From positions 1,420,471-1,484,470 of the forward strand of contig JAHNZQ020003150.1 in NCBI GenBank assembly GCA_019155205.2: a DNA stretch of 64,000 nt, read 5' to 3'. Under the pieces are notes generated by a model, which saw only the letters and a list, made by a program, of their open reading frames with translations, made no database searches and was not told where the DNA came from. Positions 43,533 through 53,430 of the stretch are shown piece by piece; position 1 is the first letter of the stretch, and each line of letters starts with the position of its first letter. Both the position numbers and the translations under genes were made by a program. Source of the stretch: Gracilaria vermiculophylla (taxonomy: Eukaryota > Rhodophyta > Florideophyceae > Gracilariales > Gracilariaceae).

Positions 43533-43830
43533 TGAAACAGTTAAGGTTCATTGAAAAAAAGGTTGAGGTTGGTTGTCCTCTAGGAGGACTAAAACCAGTT
43601 TTTGTATACTAGTTCTAAACATCTAGAAAGTCCTACAGTCACTTAAACTCCCTTATCTTGGTGACGTTGTAGGAATTACAATAAACCAATCGAGTTACCT
43701 AAGTATTAAATTCTACGAGAAGTGGAAACGTCCAGAATCTAAATCCATCACTGGACAGCGCATGAGAAATACCTAGATTTTTCTAGATAAATTGTACATC
43801 GCTGGACACTGTGCAACACTAGTTCTTACA
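43533..43830 (-). repeat. 5' LTR of element M
   Basis: 298 bp, partner of 38581-38883, followed by the CTCGA duplication at 43831-43835. Confidence 0.92.
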
Positions 43831-43835
43831 CTCGA

Positions 43836-44390
43836 CATACTTCAAATATATTGAAACGCTTAACACGTGTTGATAACCTACTTCAACAGCATAAAACACG
43901 AACTGACATCTTTTTAAAAGGTATTTTTGTAACGAGGTTCACATAACCTAGCATCTCTACATTAGGCAAACTAAATGGGTAGAGGGCTTAGGTGAGGGGA
44001 TATTGTGTTATAGTTTAACATTGACATTCATAATTATACTTACAATGGAGAAGGTTGTCAATTTTCTTGAAATTTTTAATATACTGCTTTTCATTATACC
44101 ATGACAATTGTTAATATTATTCGGTAATCGAACTATACTAGTACCAGTGTGAAAACACCCCTTTTTTGTTTCTTGAGGTGCTATTTGGAACACAAAATCT
44201 ACACTTTTGTGTTGCCTCAGCAATAATCACAATTTTTTGGCATGCATTTCTAGTAATTATTCTGTTTTTCGTTTTTCTTCTTCCATTTTTTCGCACACTG
44301 TGCGTCGCAGTGCCAGTAAACATCGCTTATTCGCAAATCGTTTTCTTTTTTTTTTCTAATTTGTTCAAAGTAATGGTCATGGCCGTCGTA
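43836..44390. repeat. Continuation of the GTPase-unit flank beyond element M
   Basis: Sequence after the M target site aligns with 63652-63760 (for example TTGAAACG...TTCAACAGCA against TTTAAACT...TTGAACAGCA). It is the interrupted flank that started at 37633. No gene. Confidence 0.5.
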
Positions 44391-45665
44391 CAGACTTTTA
44401 AAAACATACGACATGCTGTGAAATATCAAAACACTACCGAATATATACTGTACGTCTCCAAAAATAGGTTTCAGAAAAACGTAGAGTGAAAAAACCGTTT
44501 CAAAAACATACGACCATCAATAACAAATCTTTACTGCGCGACGCTCAATAATTTATTTTGCATCCTTTTTGCTGAATAACGCTAATGCAACGTTTTGGCA
44601 TCGAATTGATGTACTTTTCTACAGTTGAAACTGTTAGAGATTTCCAGCAATTTTTTATACAGTTTTTGAGTTCAAAAACTGTCTGAAATTGCCTTCCATG
44701 CGCATAAATCGTTCTCGCCAGCAGTCCCCAAACGTTTTCATTTGGGTTCAAATCTGATGAGCGCGCCGGCCACTCTAAAAGAGATACTTCAGACTCCTGT
44801 AGCCAATTTTTGATTAGAGATGAAGTGTGTACAGGCGCATTATCTTGTTGAAAAATGAAATTTTCTCCATGAAAAAATACACCAAACGGTAGCAAATAAT
44901 TGTACAAAGCTTCGTGATAATTTTCGCTATTCAAGTTTGTTTTAATAAGGACAATTTCCGTCATACCTTTTTTAGAAATGCCTGCCCAAACCATTACAGA
45001 GCGTTCACCTGAATGCCTGGTATAAAACTTATGACGTTCCTTACAAAGATCGTGCAAATTAAATTTTTAACAATCTGGTCCGTCCAAACTGAACTTTTTT
45101 TCATCTGTGAAAATAAAACTTTCCAATTCCTATTTCCAGCAGGCTTTTCCAGCACAGTATTCAACCCTCTTTCGCTTGTGATGGTCTTGGGGAAAGAGAA
45201 TTTTTGTCGTTTTTTTATATTTAAATAATTTGTGCTGTTTATCTGCGTCCATATGGTTGATTTAGCAACGTTGAGATTGAGATTAATTCCAATTTTTATG
45301 CACGATACCTTTCCTTCACACATTTTCCTTTTAAGTCCTCTTTTATGTGCTGAGCTGAGCTTCTTTGGGCGTCCCGGAAATCGTTTTAAGCCATACAGAG
45401 TCGGGGTTTTGAGAAAAGTAGCAATTGCGACCCTAGAACGGTTTACTTTTTTAGCGATAGCACTGTTAGAATGTTTCTCGGCATTCAAATTAACTATTTG
45501 AAGCTTTTTTTGCTTGGAAGGTGGCGGGCCTCGAGCCCTGTTTACTAGAAAGAAGACGGTACACATATCTTTTTGAAACGATTCTACATGGACTATGTGC
45601 AAAATCTAGTCTGCAGTACAGTTATGGCGCACTTTTGAGGGGTGAAATATGTTTTTGAAACGCAC
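44391..45665 (-). mobile_element. Tc1/mariner element H with DD34E transposase remnant
   Basis: Ends CAGACTTTTAAAAACATACG (left) and TTTTTGAAACGCAC (right) with TA at each flank. A transposase reads on the minus strand from about 45535 to 44545. The helix-turn-helix region is at 45500-45300 (NSAIAKKVNRSRVAIATFL, RPKKLSSAHKRGLKRKM). The catalytic part has QQDNAPVHTSSLIKNWL (second Asp) and LNPNENVWG (Glu). The start codon has become AGG, and frame changes near 45250 and 45060 break the gene. It is closely related to the copy at 55230-56510. Confidence 0.88.
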
Positions 45666-45854
45666 TATTTTCTGTTAAAACATGGGTAAGCTAGCAATAA
45701 AACTTTTATTTCACTTTTTTCTTCATTGCTTTGCTTTTTACAGCTTTCATGCATCCTAAGAACAAATTCATTAAATTGCGTAGTTGACCGGAAAAGATCA
45801 TTGTTTTCCCATTGTTTTCATTTTAAGATACTGATCATTTTGTTGGCATCTGTA

Positions 45855-46408
45855 TGTAGTACAGTGGCTCCTAAGGGAAAAATGGTGGTGTGGCCTTATG
45901 GCATAATATTCGTAAGGAGGGCTCTTATATTATTAACTGAGCCACGTGGTGCATACTTCGGCCCGCGTGCGCTACAATATCCTGGAAAGACGGTAGAATT
46001 TATATTTATTATAGTTAGTTTGTGCGAGTAATTACTACAGTAGGGGGACATGCCAAGGCAGGCTTCCGGCTTGATACTTAATCTGCCGGTCGAGTTCCAC
46101 CTCTGGGGAAGAAAACCAAACACCCTTGAGTCTTTATCTACTTTTCCGGTTTGAGACTCTCGTCAATCATCCTAAGGTGTCTAAGCTGCCGATCCCCACG
46201 TCGCCTCGTAGCAGCGCCTGTATGAGCATTGGTCGCTCAGTGAAGCTCCCCCTTCGCTTGGTGTTTGCGGATCTCCTCTAAGCATTCCCTTGGCTCGCGA
46301 CAGCGATTTCCGGATGCCACCTTTAGGAACTCGGACCTTTGGAGTCAACAAAAAAACCTAACGGAAGTTGTGCGCTGCTACCTCGAAAGAAGACCTGACG
46401 GAACTACA
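45855..46408 (+). repeat. GypA 5' LTR of copy D
   Basis: 554 bp, TGTAGTACAG to ACTACA, matching 3386-3939 over its full length. Two bases after it the sequence TGGTCTCCCGACTT (46411-46424) is a plausible primer-binding site, complementary to a tRNA ending AAGTCGGGAGACCA. Confidence 0.88.
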
Positions 46409-46502
46409 ACTGGTCTCCCGACTTAAAAGGTCAGTTTCCTAAAAGAATCGCAAACGTCACGACAGAACAGTGTTTCTAGTTTGAAAAGATCGGAACCCAA
46501 CA

Positions 46503-48071
46503 ATGGAATTCTTCCATAAGGTGATTCGGAGCGGAAGGAAATCACTCCCAGCCAACTGCAATATGAATCCCTCAGAACCCCCAATGGAAACCGCCCCACA
46601 GGATCCTCAAACAACCGACTCTGTGGTTGGACGCAGAACGCGCAGCGCTCCCCAGGAGATGGCCGCCAGACTGGAGGACCCTGAAAGTTTCCTCAGGAAT
46701 CCTGCCTCCTCTGTGGAGCGTTTCATGAATCGCCTTAGGATAGTACATGATCGGAGTCAAGCGAAATCCCCCGCGACATCTCTGGAGAACGCCGATGTGA
46801 AGGTTGAAATACCGCACACAGCATCGCAGCCGCCACTTCAGGAGCTGCAAGGACGGGAACCCCGGGAGGCTAACTCCCTCCTAGAGTCGCTGGCCCCACG
46901 CCTAACGGATTGGGTCTCACAAGAGCTGGTCGAAAGAATACCTGCAGGTGTTGAGTCACACTTCGGAGCGCGCAGCCACGTCGTAATGTAGTAAATCGCA
47001 ACGGAGAGCGCTCACCGTGCTCTGCATGCTTTGCTAGATTCCAACCCCTTTCTAGAGGTGATTCCAGATGTTATACGTGCGGAGGCTCGTTTCCAAACCG
47101 CACAGCTGCCCCCCGCAGCGGTGTTTCGAAGTTCTTCTTCCGTACGGAAAGGGTTCCTTCTATCAAAACCTAAATTGACCCCGGGCGGAGAAGGACAGCA
47201 CACTGGCACCCCCTACATCAGAGAAGGAAAGAATATTGCCGTACGGAAACGGGACTACCTCAGGAATATTGCTATGCACCGTCTGGACCTGATGCCCCGC
47301 GGAGGAGGACAGGATACCGGTCGCAAAGGAAGTCACCCAAAGAGAGAAGGACAGGATACTCTTCGGGTGGATCGCGATACTGGGGGTATCGTCAGTCACC
47401 CATACCACATATCGAAAAGACGCCGAAAGAAACGGAGGGGGAAAAGAAGGAAGCTAGACACCAATTCGGAGAGAATCTCAGACTCTGAATCCGTTGACAG
47501 CTCCAGCTCGGAGGACAGTATACCTCCCAAGGAGAAATGCAGAAGGGTCGGGAAGGTCGTCGCGCTTTATGACCGCTTTGCCATAGTGGTGAATTATGAC
47601 ACCTACAGGTTGAATGATCGCTCCACTCTTTACGACGCGTTGGTCCCTAAATGACTCACAAAGATCTAGCACCGGATGGATTTCCAGATGAAGAAGCACT
47701 TCTTCTCAGACGGAGACTCCATCTCGGTGTTGAAGTTTTTCACACGCTTTCGTTCAGCGTGTAATATCAATGGTGTCCATGAAGGTGCCGCCGTATGGTG
47801 CTTTTAGTTCTACATCACCGGCCAGGCGCCCTCGCTGGTGCAGCCGCGCCTCACGGGGAAGAGCATCATTGTGGATGACCTTGGAACGGAGATCTTGACG
47901 ACGTACTCGAAGGTGGTGGATTTACTCCTCGAAAGGTACGAACCGGACGAGGTTAGAGGCGATGCTGCAGCTGAAGTCATCTTTTATAGGCAGAACACGG
48001 GAAAGACCGAGACGAAGTTCTTACAGAAGCTGTGCACGAAGGCCATACGGTGTGGGAACCTGTACTCCTAG
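46503..48071 (+). pseudogene. GypA copy D gag
   Basis: Starts MEFFHKVIRSGRKSL about 95 bp after the LTR and stays in one phase to 48071. Stops occur at 46989-46991 and 47652-47654, with others before 47838. The N-terminal part is rich in Pro and Ser. A strongly basic stretch (SKRRRKKRRGKRRKLD) and an acidic serine run (SESVDSSSSEDS) are near 47410-47520. The capsid-like part is last (FFTRFRSACNINGVHEGAAVW, DLLLERYEPDEVRGDAA, QKLCTKAIRC). It is then cut off at the junction with the GTPase unit at about 48075-48090. Pol is absent here. Confidence 0.75.
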
Positions 48072-48150
48072 CGGCGATTGGAGTGTCTCTCAGTTAGAGA
48101 AGGAAAAAAACACTGCAACAAAGCATGCACTCTTGATACCCTTGCAATTT

Positions 48151-48393
48151 CTAGAACTGATAACTGCTTTCGTTTTGTTCAGTGGTTTTGTATCTGCGCG
48201 CTGTAGCAGATGATTCCTTGTCGTCAAGCTTTCCGAAAGTAACCTCGATGTTGCATAACGGTGGCGATGGCTTTACAGTGTTCGTGCTTTCCAGAGCGAC
48301 CCCTGCATTCGCAATATCAGAAACGAACAAAACCCGTGATTGATATTTGTGAGCATGCGCTTCTTTCGTCTTGGCCTTTTTCTCATATTTCAA
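48151..48393 (-). CDS. Small conserved frame downstream of GTPase (80 aa)
   Basis: Starts MKYEKKAKTKEAHAHKY, with a basic N-terminus, and ends in KLDDKESSATARRYK and a short tail. A broken counterpart lies at 23628-23831 at the same distance from its GTPase copy. It could be a last exon of the GTPase transcript or a separate small gene. No domain was recognised. Confidence 0.4.
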   Translation of the reverse strand: MKYEKKAKTKEAHAHKYQSRVLFVSDIANAGVALESTNTVKPSPPLCNIEVTFGKLDDKESSATARRYKTTEQNESSYQF

Positions 48394-48564
48394 AGATGCT
48401 TGCCTTAAGTTTTAGACGGGTTTTCAAGTAAAAATAGCATAATATAAACTTAAAGCTTTGTAAATAAAAATGTATAAGCAGTATAAAGTGGGTAAAAAAA
48501 CCTAAACACAACATACATTTTTGCTCCAAACTGGAAGCAAGCCCTGGTTTTGAGACTACGATCA

Positions 48565-49494
48565 TTATAAAAATGCAATAATTCCGCAAACCACTTGCGC
48601 CGCCGTGACCCTAGCCTCCCGGCTTGCCATAACATTTACGAATACTCGGGTGGTTCGTTTAAAACTTTGGCTGGTACGCTCAGAACTGTCATAAGAATCT
48701 CCCGCAATTTGCTTCATTGTAAAACAATTTTGTGGATGAGAAATTTGCACGCTGTCTCTTGATCGTTCTCGCTGATGAAGGCGGTCAAGAGCGTTCTTCA
48801 AATCTTCCATATTTGATGAAATCTCGTCCTTGTCATGGGAACGAAGGGCACGGTCAAGACGAACGGTGGAGCCACCGGGAAGATACACAGCGGGCAGTTG
48901 TTTGATCAAATTTCTCAGCTGTTCTGCATTGACTTTGGGGAGGAGACCTTCTTTCTTATCCGCAGCCGGGTAGCACCGAATCACATAGAAATTTCCCACC
49001 TCCCCAACAGTATTGAATGGAACAAAAGACCGAGACCATGTTTTCACTTTTACATTCTCGTTCGAAAGTTCCTCAAGCACCGAGTCTTCGCACTTGTTTA
49101 TAATCAGCATAAACTTGTTGTCCATATTTCCAACCACGTCCTTAAAGGCGTCGAGAATAACCGCCAGCATTGAAAGATCATAAGCCTTCGGGATTGCGCC
49201 CGCAAGAGTGACCATAAACACTAGTCTTACTCTGCAAGGACCGCGTAGAGCTTTTGAAACTTGGCGGAAGATCTCATCTGTCTTTCCCATTTCGCACAAG
49301 CCGGGAGTGTCAACGCAAATAAAATTGTCGCGATTGTCCTCTTTTGACACCGTGGTGAGACATTTGCCGGTGGAGACACCAGACTCGGACGAAAACTTGC
49401 GGAGGAGAGTGTTGTGTAAGGTTGACTTTCCGACACCGGGGCAGCCGAGGAGCACAGTTTTGGTGGGGACCATTTGGGTGTGAGATGTATTCAT
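48565..49494 (-). CDS. P-loop GTPase, AIG1/GIMAP-like, intact (309 aa)
   Basis: The longest and cleanest member of the local GTPase family. G1 is GCPGVGKST (residues 17-25), a probable switch I region is TTVSKEDNRDN, G3 is VDTPG (61-65), and G4 is NKCED (133-137). The family block LVFMVTLAGAIPKAYDLSML is at 91-110. The C-terminal half is helical with repeated charged residues (NMEDLKNALDRLHQRERSRDS). It ends in a hydrophobic stretch, AAQVVCGIIAFL, which may touch membrane. The fold class is inferred from the motifs. AIG1/GIMAP proteins are dimerising GTPases, linked in other organisms to immunity and membrane traffic, and that role is not shown here. About 600 bp of upstream flank is shared with 16400-17087. 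Confidence 0.8.
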   Translation of the reverse strand: MNTSHTQMVPTKTVLLGCPGVGKSTLHNTLLRKFSSESGVSTGKCLTTVSKEDNRDNFICVDTPGLCEMGKTDEIFRQVSKALRGPCRVRLVFMVTLAGAIPKAYDLSMLAVILDAFKDVVGNMDNKFMLIINKCEDSVLEELSNENVKVKTWSRSFVPFNTVGEVGNFYVIRCYPAADKKEGLLPKVNAEQLRNLIKQLPAVYLPGGSTVRLDRALRSHDKDEISSNMEDLKNALDRLHQRERSRDSVQISHPQNCFTMKQIAGDSYDSSERTSQSFKRTTRVFVNVMASREARVTAAQVVCGIIAFL

Positions 49495-50115
49495 GTTGTG
49501 GATGTGGATGGATGCAGCTCGCCGCGGCCGAAAGAGCAGTCGGTGCGGGAATGCGAGCTTAAATGAGCCATTGGCCGACGCCAGAAGCGTTTCGCGTTGG
49601 AAAGTACTGAAACATTGACCACGTCTGGATCAAAGTCGTTTGCTGTCCTGATTTTTACACTTGTACCAACAACGGAGACAAGTCCTGCGGGGATGTTCCG
49701 GGTCTGCGAATGTGGTTTTCCGCCGCCTTGAAGCGGGACGGCGGCGTCGTGGTCGATTCGCTCCCGACAGGCATCGATTTGTTACACGCCTAATTATATT
49801 GCACGAAACGACGCCGCGGCACAGTCAAAATGCGCTGCGTTCCCAAACTCTACACGACGGTTAATCTATTACGAGGTCATTTGGCCTCATACCTTACCTC
49901 AATATTGCTGAATTGCAAAACTGCAAAAAATGACTAGCACCTCAGCACTTGCTACTTGAAGATGGCAAATAATCCATTTCTTGATCGTTTTCCACCACAT
50001 ATGCCGTTTTGGAAGCTCTTAATCCGTTTTATGCAGCTGAAACCACGGAGATACTTGTTTAAAGTTACTTTCAATGTTTCTTGAAAATCTACCGACTATC
50101 GCCTTGTCACATGTA
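49495..50115 (-). repeat. Upstream flank of the intact GTPase
   Basis: Homologous, reversed, to 16400-17087. Shared blocks include the CAGCAATATTGA block, GCAAAAC/T near 49910 and the CGTTTCGTGCAA block near 49805. It probably holds the promoter. No TATA-like box was singled out with confidence. Confidence 0.6.
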
Positions 50116-50615
50116 CGGTGCGTTTCAGAATCATATCACGCGTAAAAAACGCGCCAGAGTAGTACCGTAGTCCGCCTTTTGCAGAACATTTAAGTAAAAA
50201 CCGTTTCATAATCATAACACTACATCATCAACATCCATCGTTATGGATCGAGTTTCACCTCTTTCGCGCTCCAAACAGCTTGTAATCATACAACTGAAAG
50301 CTAATAGAAAATTATGTGTTGAAATTAGCCGACCTCTAAAACGTTTTCCAGTCACAATTCCCCGTATTCTTAAAATTCTAGCAACCTGTAGAAGAAAAAC
50401 ATTTACAAGGCGGTCACACCTTCTACGTCCTGCAGATAAACGGGGTAGAAAACGCAAACTGTGTCAAGAAAGAGCTTCATGCAAACAATTGCAAAAACCT
50501 TAAGTCTCAATGTTTCAAAATCAACAGTTTGACATACAATCAATAAACGATTTTTTAAGTATAAAGAAATGATTAACACTTTTTTTTAAGATAACCATAA
50601 GCAAAAAACAATATA

Positions 50616-51701
50616 CAGTCTGTTTCAAAATCAAAACACGTTGGTGTCAAAGTAAACAAACGATGATTTCGGTACTGTACAGCTACAAGATTGAGTTTCA
50701 AAATAAATTCAAGTCGAAAACCCGTTTCAAAAACATAACAACTTTATCAACTTTAAGTCTCTTTTGGCGACTTAGTAACTAATTTTCCCACCTTTTTGCT
50801 GAATAACGCTAATACAGCGTTTAGACATTGAATTGATGTAGCCATTAANNNNNNNNNNNNNNNNNNNNNNNNNNNNNNNNNNNNNNNNNNNNNNNNNNNN
50901 NNNNNNNNNNNNNNNNNNNNNNNNNNNNNNNNNNNNNNNNNNNNNNNNGATAGCGTGCAGAGTCCATATTTCCATCAATAAAAGCAATTTCTGTTTTTCC
51001 ATACTTTGATATACCAGCCCATACCATTACAGAACCACCTCCAGAGTGTCTTGTATAAAATTCTGAACGTTCTTTCCTAAGATCGTGCCAGTAATACTTA
51101 AAACAATCTGGACCATCCAAGTTAAACTTTTTTTCATCAGAAAATATTACCGTGTTCCATTCGTCTTTCCAGTGCGCCATGTTTGCACACCAAGAAACCC
51201 TTTTTTGCTTATGATGTTCTTCCAGAAAGAAAGTTTTCCTCATTCTTTTATACTTGAAAAACTTTTTCTTATTAATTTCCCTCCATATTGTTGCTTTGGA
51301 TACGTTGAGGTTTAAGTTTTTTGCAATATTCTTGCACGAAACGTTTTCTCGACACAGTTCCCGCTTGATACCGCGCTTATCTGCTGGGCTGAGAAGATTG
51401 GGACGCCCTGTAGACTTTTTTTCTCCATAACTGGCTTGGTTTTCTAAGAAACCGGAGCATTGTGGCAGGATGACGCTTTAATTGTCGACCAATTTCGCCA
51501 TATGATTTACCGTTAGCTTTCAATTGTACAATTTCAATCTGTTCGGAGCGCGAAAGAGGTGATCCTCGAGCCATATTGATGGATGTTGATCATGTATTAA
51601 TATGATTATGAAACGGTTTTTACTTACATGCTCTGCAAAAGGCGCACTACAGTACTAATTTGGCGCGTTTTTTAGGCGTGTTATGATTTTGAAACGCACT
51701 G
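50616..51701 (-). mobile_element. Tc1-like element I nested in J
   Basis: TA at 50614-50615 and 51702-51703. Ends CAGTCTGTTTCAAAATCAAA and TTTTGAAACGCACTG. The minus-strand transposase starts MARGSPLSRSEQIEIVQLKAN at 51574. A frame change near 51380 follows. It continues with FSDEKKFNLDGPDCFKYYWHDLRKE and GGSVMVWAGISK at 51243-50949. Its centre is lost in a 100 N gap and its C-terminus is MSKRCISVIQQKGG. It is the same family as J and a close relative of elements G and H. Confidence 0.88.
50849..50948. other. Assembly gap (100 N)
   Basis: Placeholder gap inside element I. It removes the transposase region expected to hold the second catalytic Asp and the Glu. Confidence 0.93.
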
Positions 51702-52542
51702 TATTTGTATGGAAACAAGGCATACTAGAAAAAGCAATGGGATACTGTTTTTTTTTCTGACGAAAAAATATTCACCTTGGATGTCGCAAATTGTTATAAG
51801 TTTTATGGACATGATCTAAGAAGGGAACGCTCTGAATTCCGGACACGGAACTCCGAAGGCGGTCCTGTAGAGGTCTAGGTTGGCATATCAGAATATGGTA
51901 TAACAGATATTGCATTTATTCACACAAATATAGACTCTGCATGCTATCAAAAAGTATTTTGTAACTATATGATAGCCTGCAAATATTGTGTACACGGAAG
52001 AAATTTTTTTTCCAGCGAGATAATTAATCCGTATACAAATCTAAACTAGTTTCTGATTGGCTACAGCAAGCAAGTAGTACGGTAAAAGATTGTCTAGCAC
52101 GCCCAACAAACGTAAAAACCATAAAATATAGATGGGATTTATTATCAAGAATGGATTATGAGCACGTAAGGCACTTTATCACTGTTTTTGATTTGAAAAA
52201 CAGTATTAAGAATGGTTGGGACTCTACTTCTATTTTGACAATTAATGACTACATCACTTGGCTGCCTAAACGCTGTATTTTTGTTATTCAGGAAAAAACT
52301 GGAAAACGTAGTTACTGCGATTTCAATAGACACGTAAACCTTATATAGTTGTTATGATTTTGAAACGGTTCTTGTAGTTGAATTTATTTGAAATCATCAT
52401 CTTGTAGCCGTACATTACCAAAATCCCAAATTTTGTACTTCGACACCGACTTGTTTTGTCTTTGAAACAGATTGTTCAAAGCAATATTTGCAATCTTGAG
52501 TCTCTGCCATTAATCCATATTTAGTATTTATATCGACTTGTT

Positions 52543-52846
52543 AATGAAAAGTCATGAGACACGTACAGCGAACCAGCGAAGGAGCGCCGGAGTTGATCAA
52601 CTGTTTTTTCAATAGTTATGGGCCCAGATACAGGGGTCGCGGGTTCAAGCCCCGCCGTGGTTCAAATAAGATCTTTGTACGCTGCAACTGAAAGCGCGAT
52701 GCACTGTAAGATACTATCTGCCCGGCTGATAGCATAGCTCGAGATGGGCCGGCGTCTTCAGGAAAAGAGGAGGAGTATGGAAGTCATGGGACACGTACAG
52801 CGAACCAGTGAAGGAGCGCCGGAGTTGCTCAACTGTTTTTTCAATA
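52543..52846 (+). mobile_element. Miniature LTR element 1 (TRIM-like, about 304 bp)
   Basis: Terminal direct repeats of about 72 bp at 52543-52614 and 52776-52846, both containing GGAGCGCCGGAGTTG and ending CAATA. GTTATGGGCCCAG (52615-52627) abuts the left repeat as a primer-binding site. AGGAAAAGAGGAGGAG (52760-52775) abuts the right repeat as a polypurine tract. TTGTT at 52538-52542 and 52847-52851 is a candidate target duplication. The interior has no coding capacity. It holds a perfect tRNA-like T-arm (GCGGG, loop TTCAAGC, CCCGC) at 52639-52655. Confidence 0.75.
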
Positions 52847-52956
52847 TTGTTTTTGTAATAAATTTAAAACCATGATTTTTTTTGGCTGTAATATTTACGT
52901 TGTGGAATACATTTTAACAGTCCAGTTCTGAGGCGCCTCTACTGCGAGGTGCACGA

Positions 52957-53430
52957 ATGGACGCGACGGGATGGGCGTTTTCTAAAAGTGACCTTCGAGG
53001 AAAGCGAAGCATCCGGTGCTGGGAAAAAGCGGCGCACTCCACTACGGGGAGAGACCGGCGAGCAGACCAGACCGGGTCACGCTCTAACCACAAACGCAGA
53101 ATGCGGACGCGGCACGAACGACACATGGTGACGCGGGAGAAAGGACCAAAGATTGGAGCTGTAGCACCAGCGGAGGAACACCGAAAAAGACAAATAGAGG
53201 CTAGGCTTAAGAGCGACAGGGTCCTGGAAGAGCCACGATTAAGATACGAAATCTTGCAATCGGTCCGTTGCGCCAAAAGAGGAGAGTTTAGGAAGATTCT
53301 CCAAAAGGCGGAGTGTATTGCATCTGCAGAGCGTTTTATGGCGTTCATGCCATCAGAAGCCACTACAGAATTGATAAGTGAAAAGATGGATTTCGAAGAA
53401 CTGGTGTATTTCAGGAAAGGAGGTATATAG
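52957..53430 (+). CDS. GypA copy E: sense frame ending in the LTR (157 aa)
   Basis: An open frame rich in Arg, Lys and Glu (EEHRKRQIEARLKSDRVLEEPRLRYEILQSVRC). It ends FEELVYFRKGGI with a TAG supplied by the LTR. The last 13 residues align with the tails before the LTRs of copies A and B, with conservative changes (FEELVYF against LEDVVHF). The basic, helical composition would suit a nucleic-acid-binding or coiled protein, but no family was recognised. The opposite strand is also open at 52914-53363, so coding on this strand is not certain. Confidence 0.5.
   Translation: MDATGWAFSKSDLRGKRSIRCWEKAAHSTTGRDRRADQTGSRSNHKRRMRTRHERHMVTREKGPKIGAVAPAEEHRKRQIEARLKSDRVLEEPRLRYEILQSVRCAKRGEFRKILQKAECIASAERFMAFMPSEATTELISEKMDFEELVYFRKGGI

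Larger units (their letters stand above)
38581..43830 (-). mobile_element. Full-length Ty3/gypsy chromovirus M
   Basis: A 5.25 kb element with LTRs of 303 bp (38581-38883) and 298 bp (43533-43830), TGAAAC to TTACA. Target duplications of CTCGA lie at 38576-38580 and 43831-43835. Order on the minus strand is gag, protease, RT, RNase H, integrase, chromodomain. The primer-binding site TGGTAGCATCGCGC starts one base inside the 5' LTR. The polypurine tract GGGAGAAGGTAGGAATAG abuts the 3' LTR. Three in-frame stops and one or two frame changes are present. Given the long open frames, it is one of the younger elements here. Confidence 0.95.
50116..52474 (+). mobile_element. Tc1-like element J, split by element I
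   Basis: Left end CGGTGCGTTTCAGAATCATA after a TA (50114-50115). The right end is TTTGAAACAGATTG, at 52474. The transposase N-terminus is at 50243-50503 (MDRVSPLSRSKQLVIIQLKAN, a helix-turn-helix start). The rest follows the inserted element at 51706-52348: SDEKIFTLDVANCYKFYGHDLRRE, then many stops, then LPKRCIFVIQEKTGKRSY. The second and third catalytic residues are lost in the decayed part. Confidence 0.8.

Noticed and set aside
52566..52662. Possible tRNA gene around the T-arm at 52639-52655
   Set aside because: The T-arm is perfect, but no anticodon arm or matching acceptor stem of the right length is present. The position inside a miniature LTR element explains it better.
52914..53363. 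Minus-strand frame of 149 codons in copy E
   Set aside because: The plus-strand frame carries the tail conserved in three GypA copies. The minus frame has no such support, although it is not excluded as a relative of the antisense gene.
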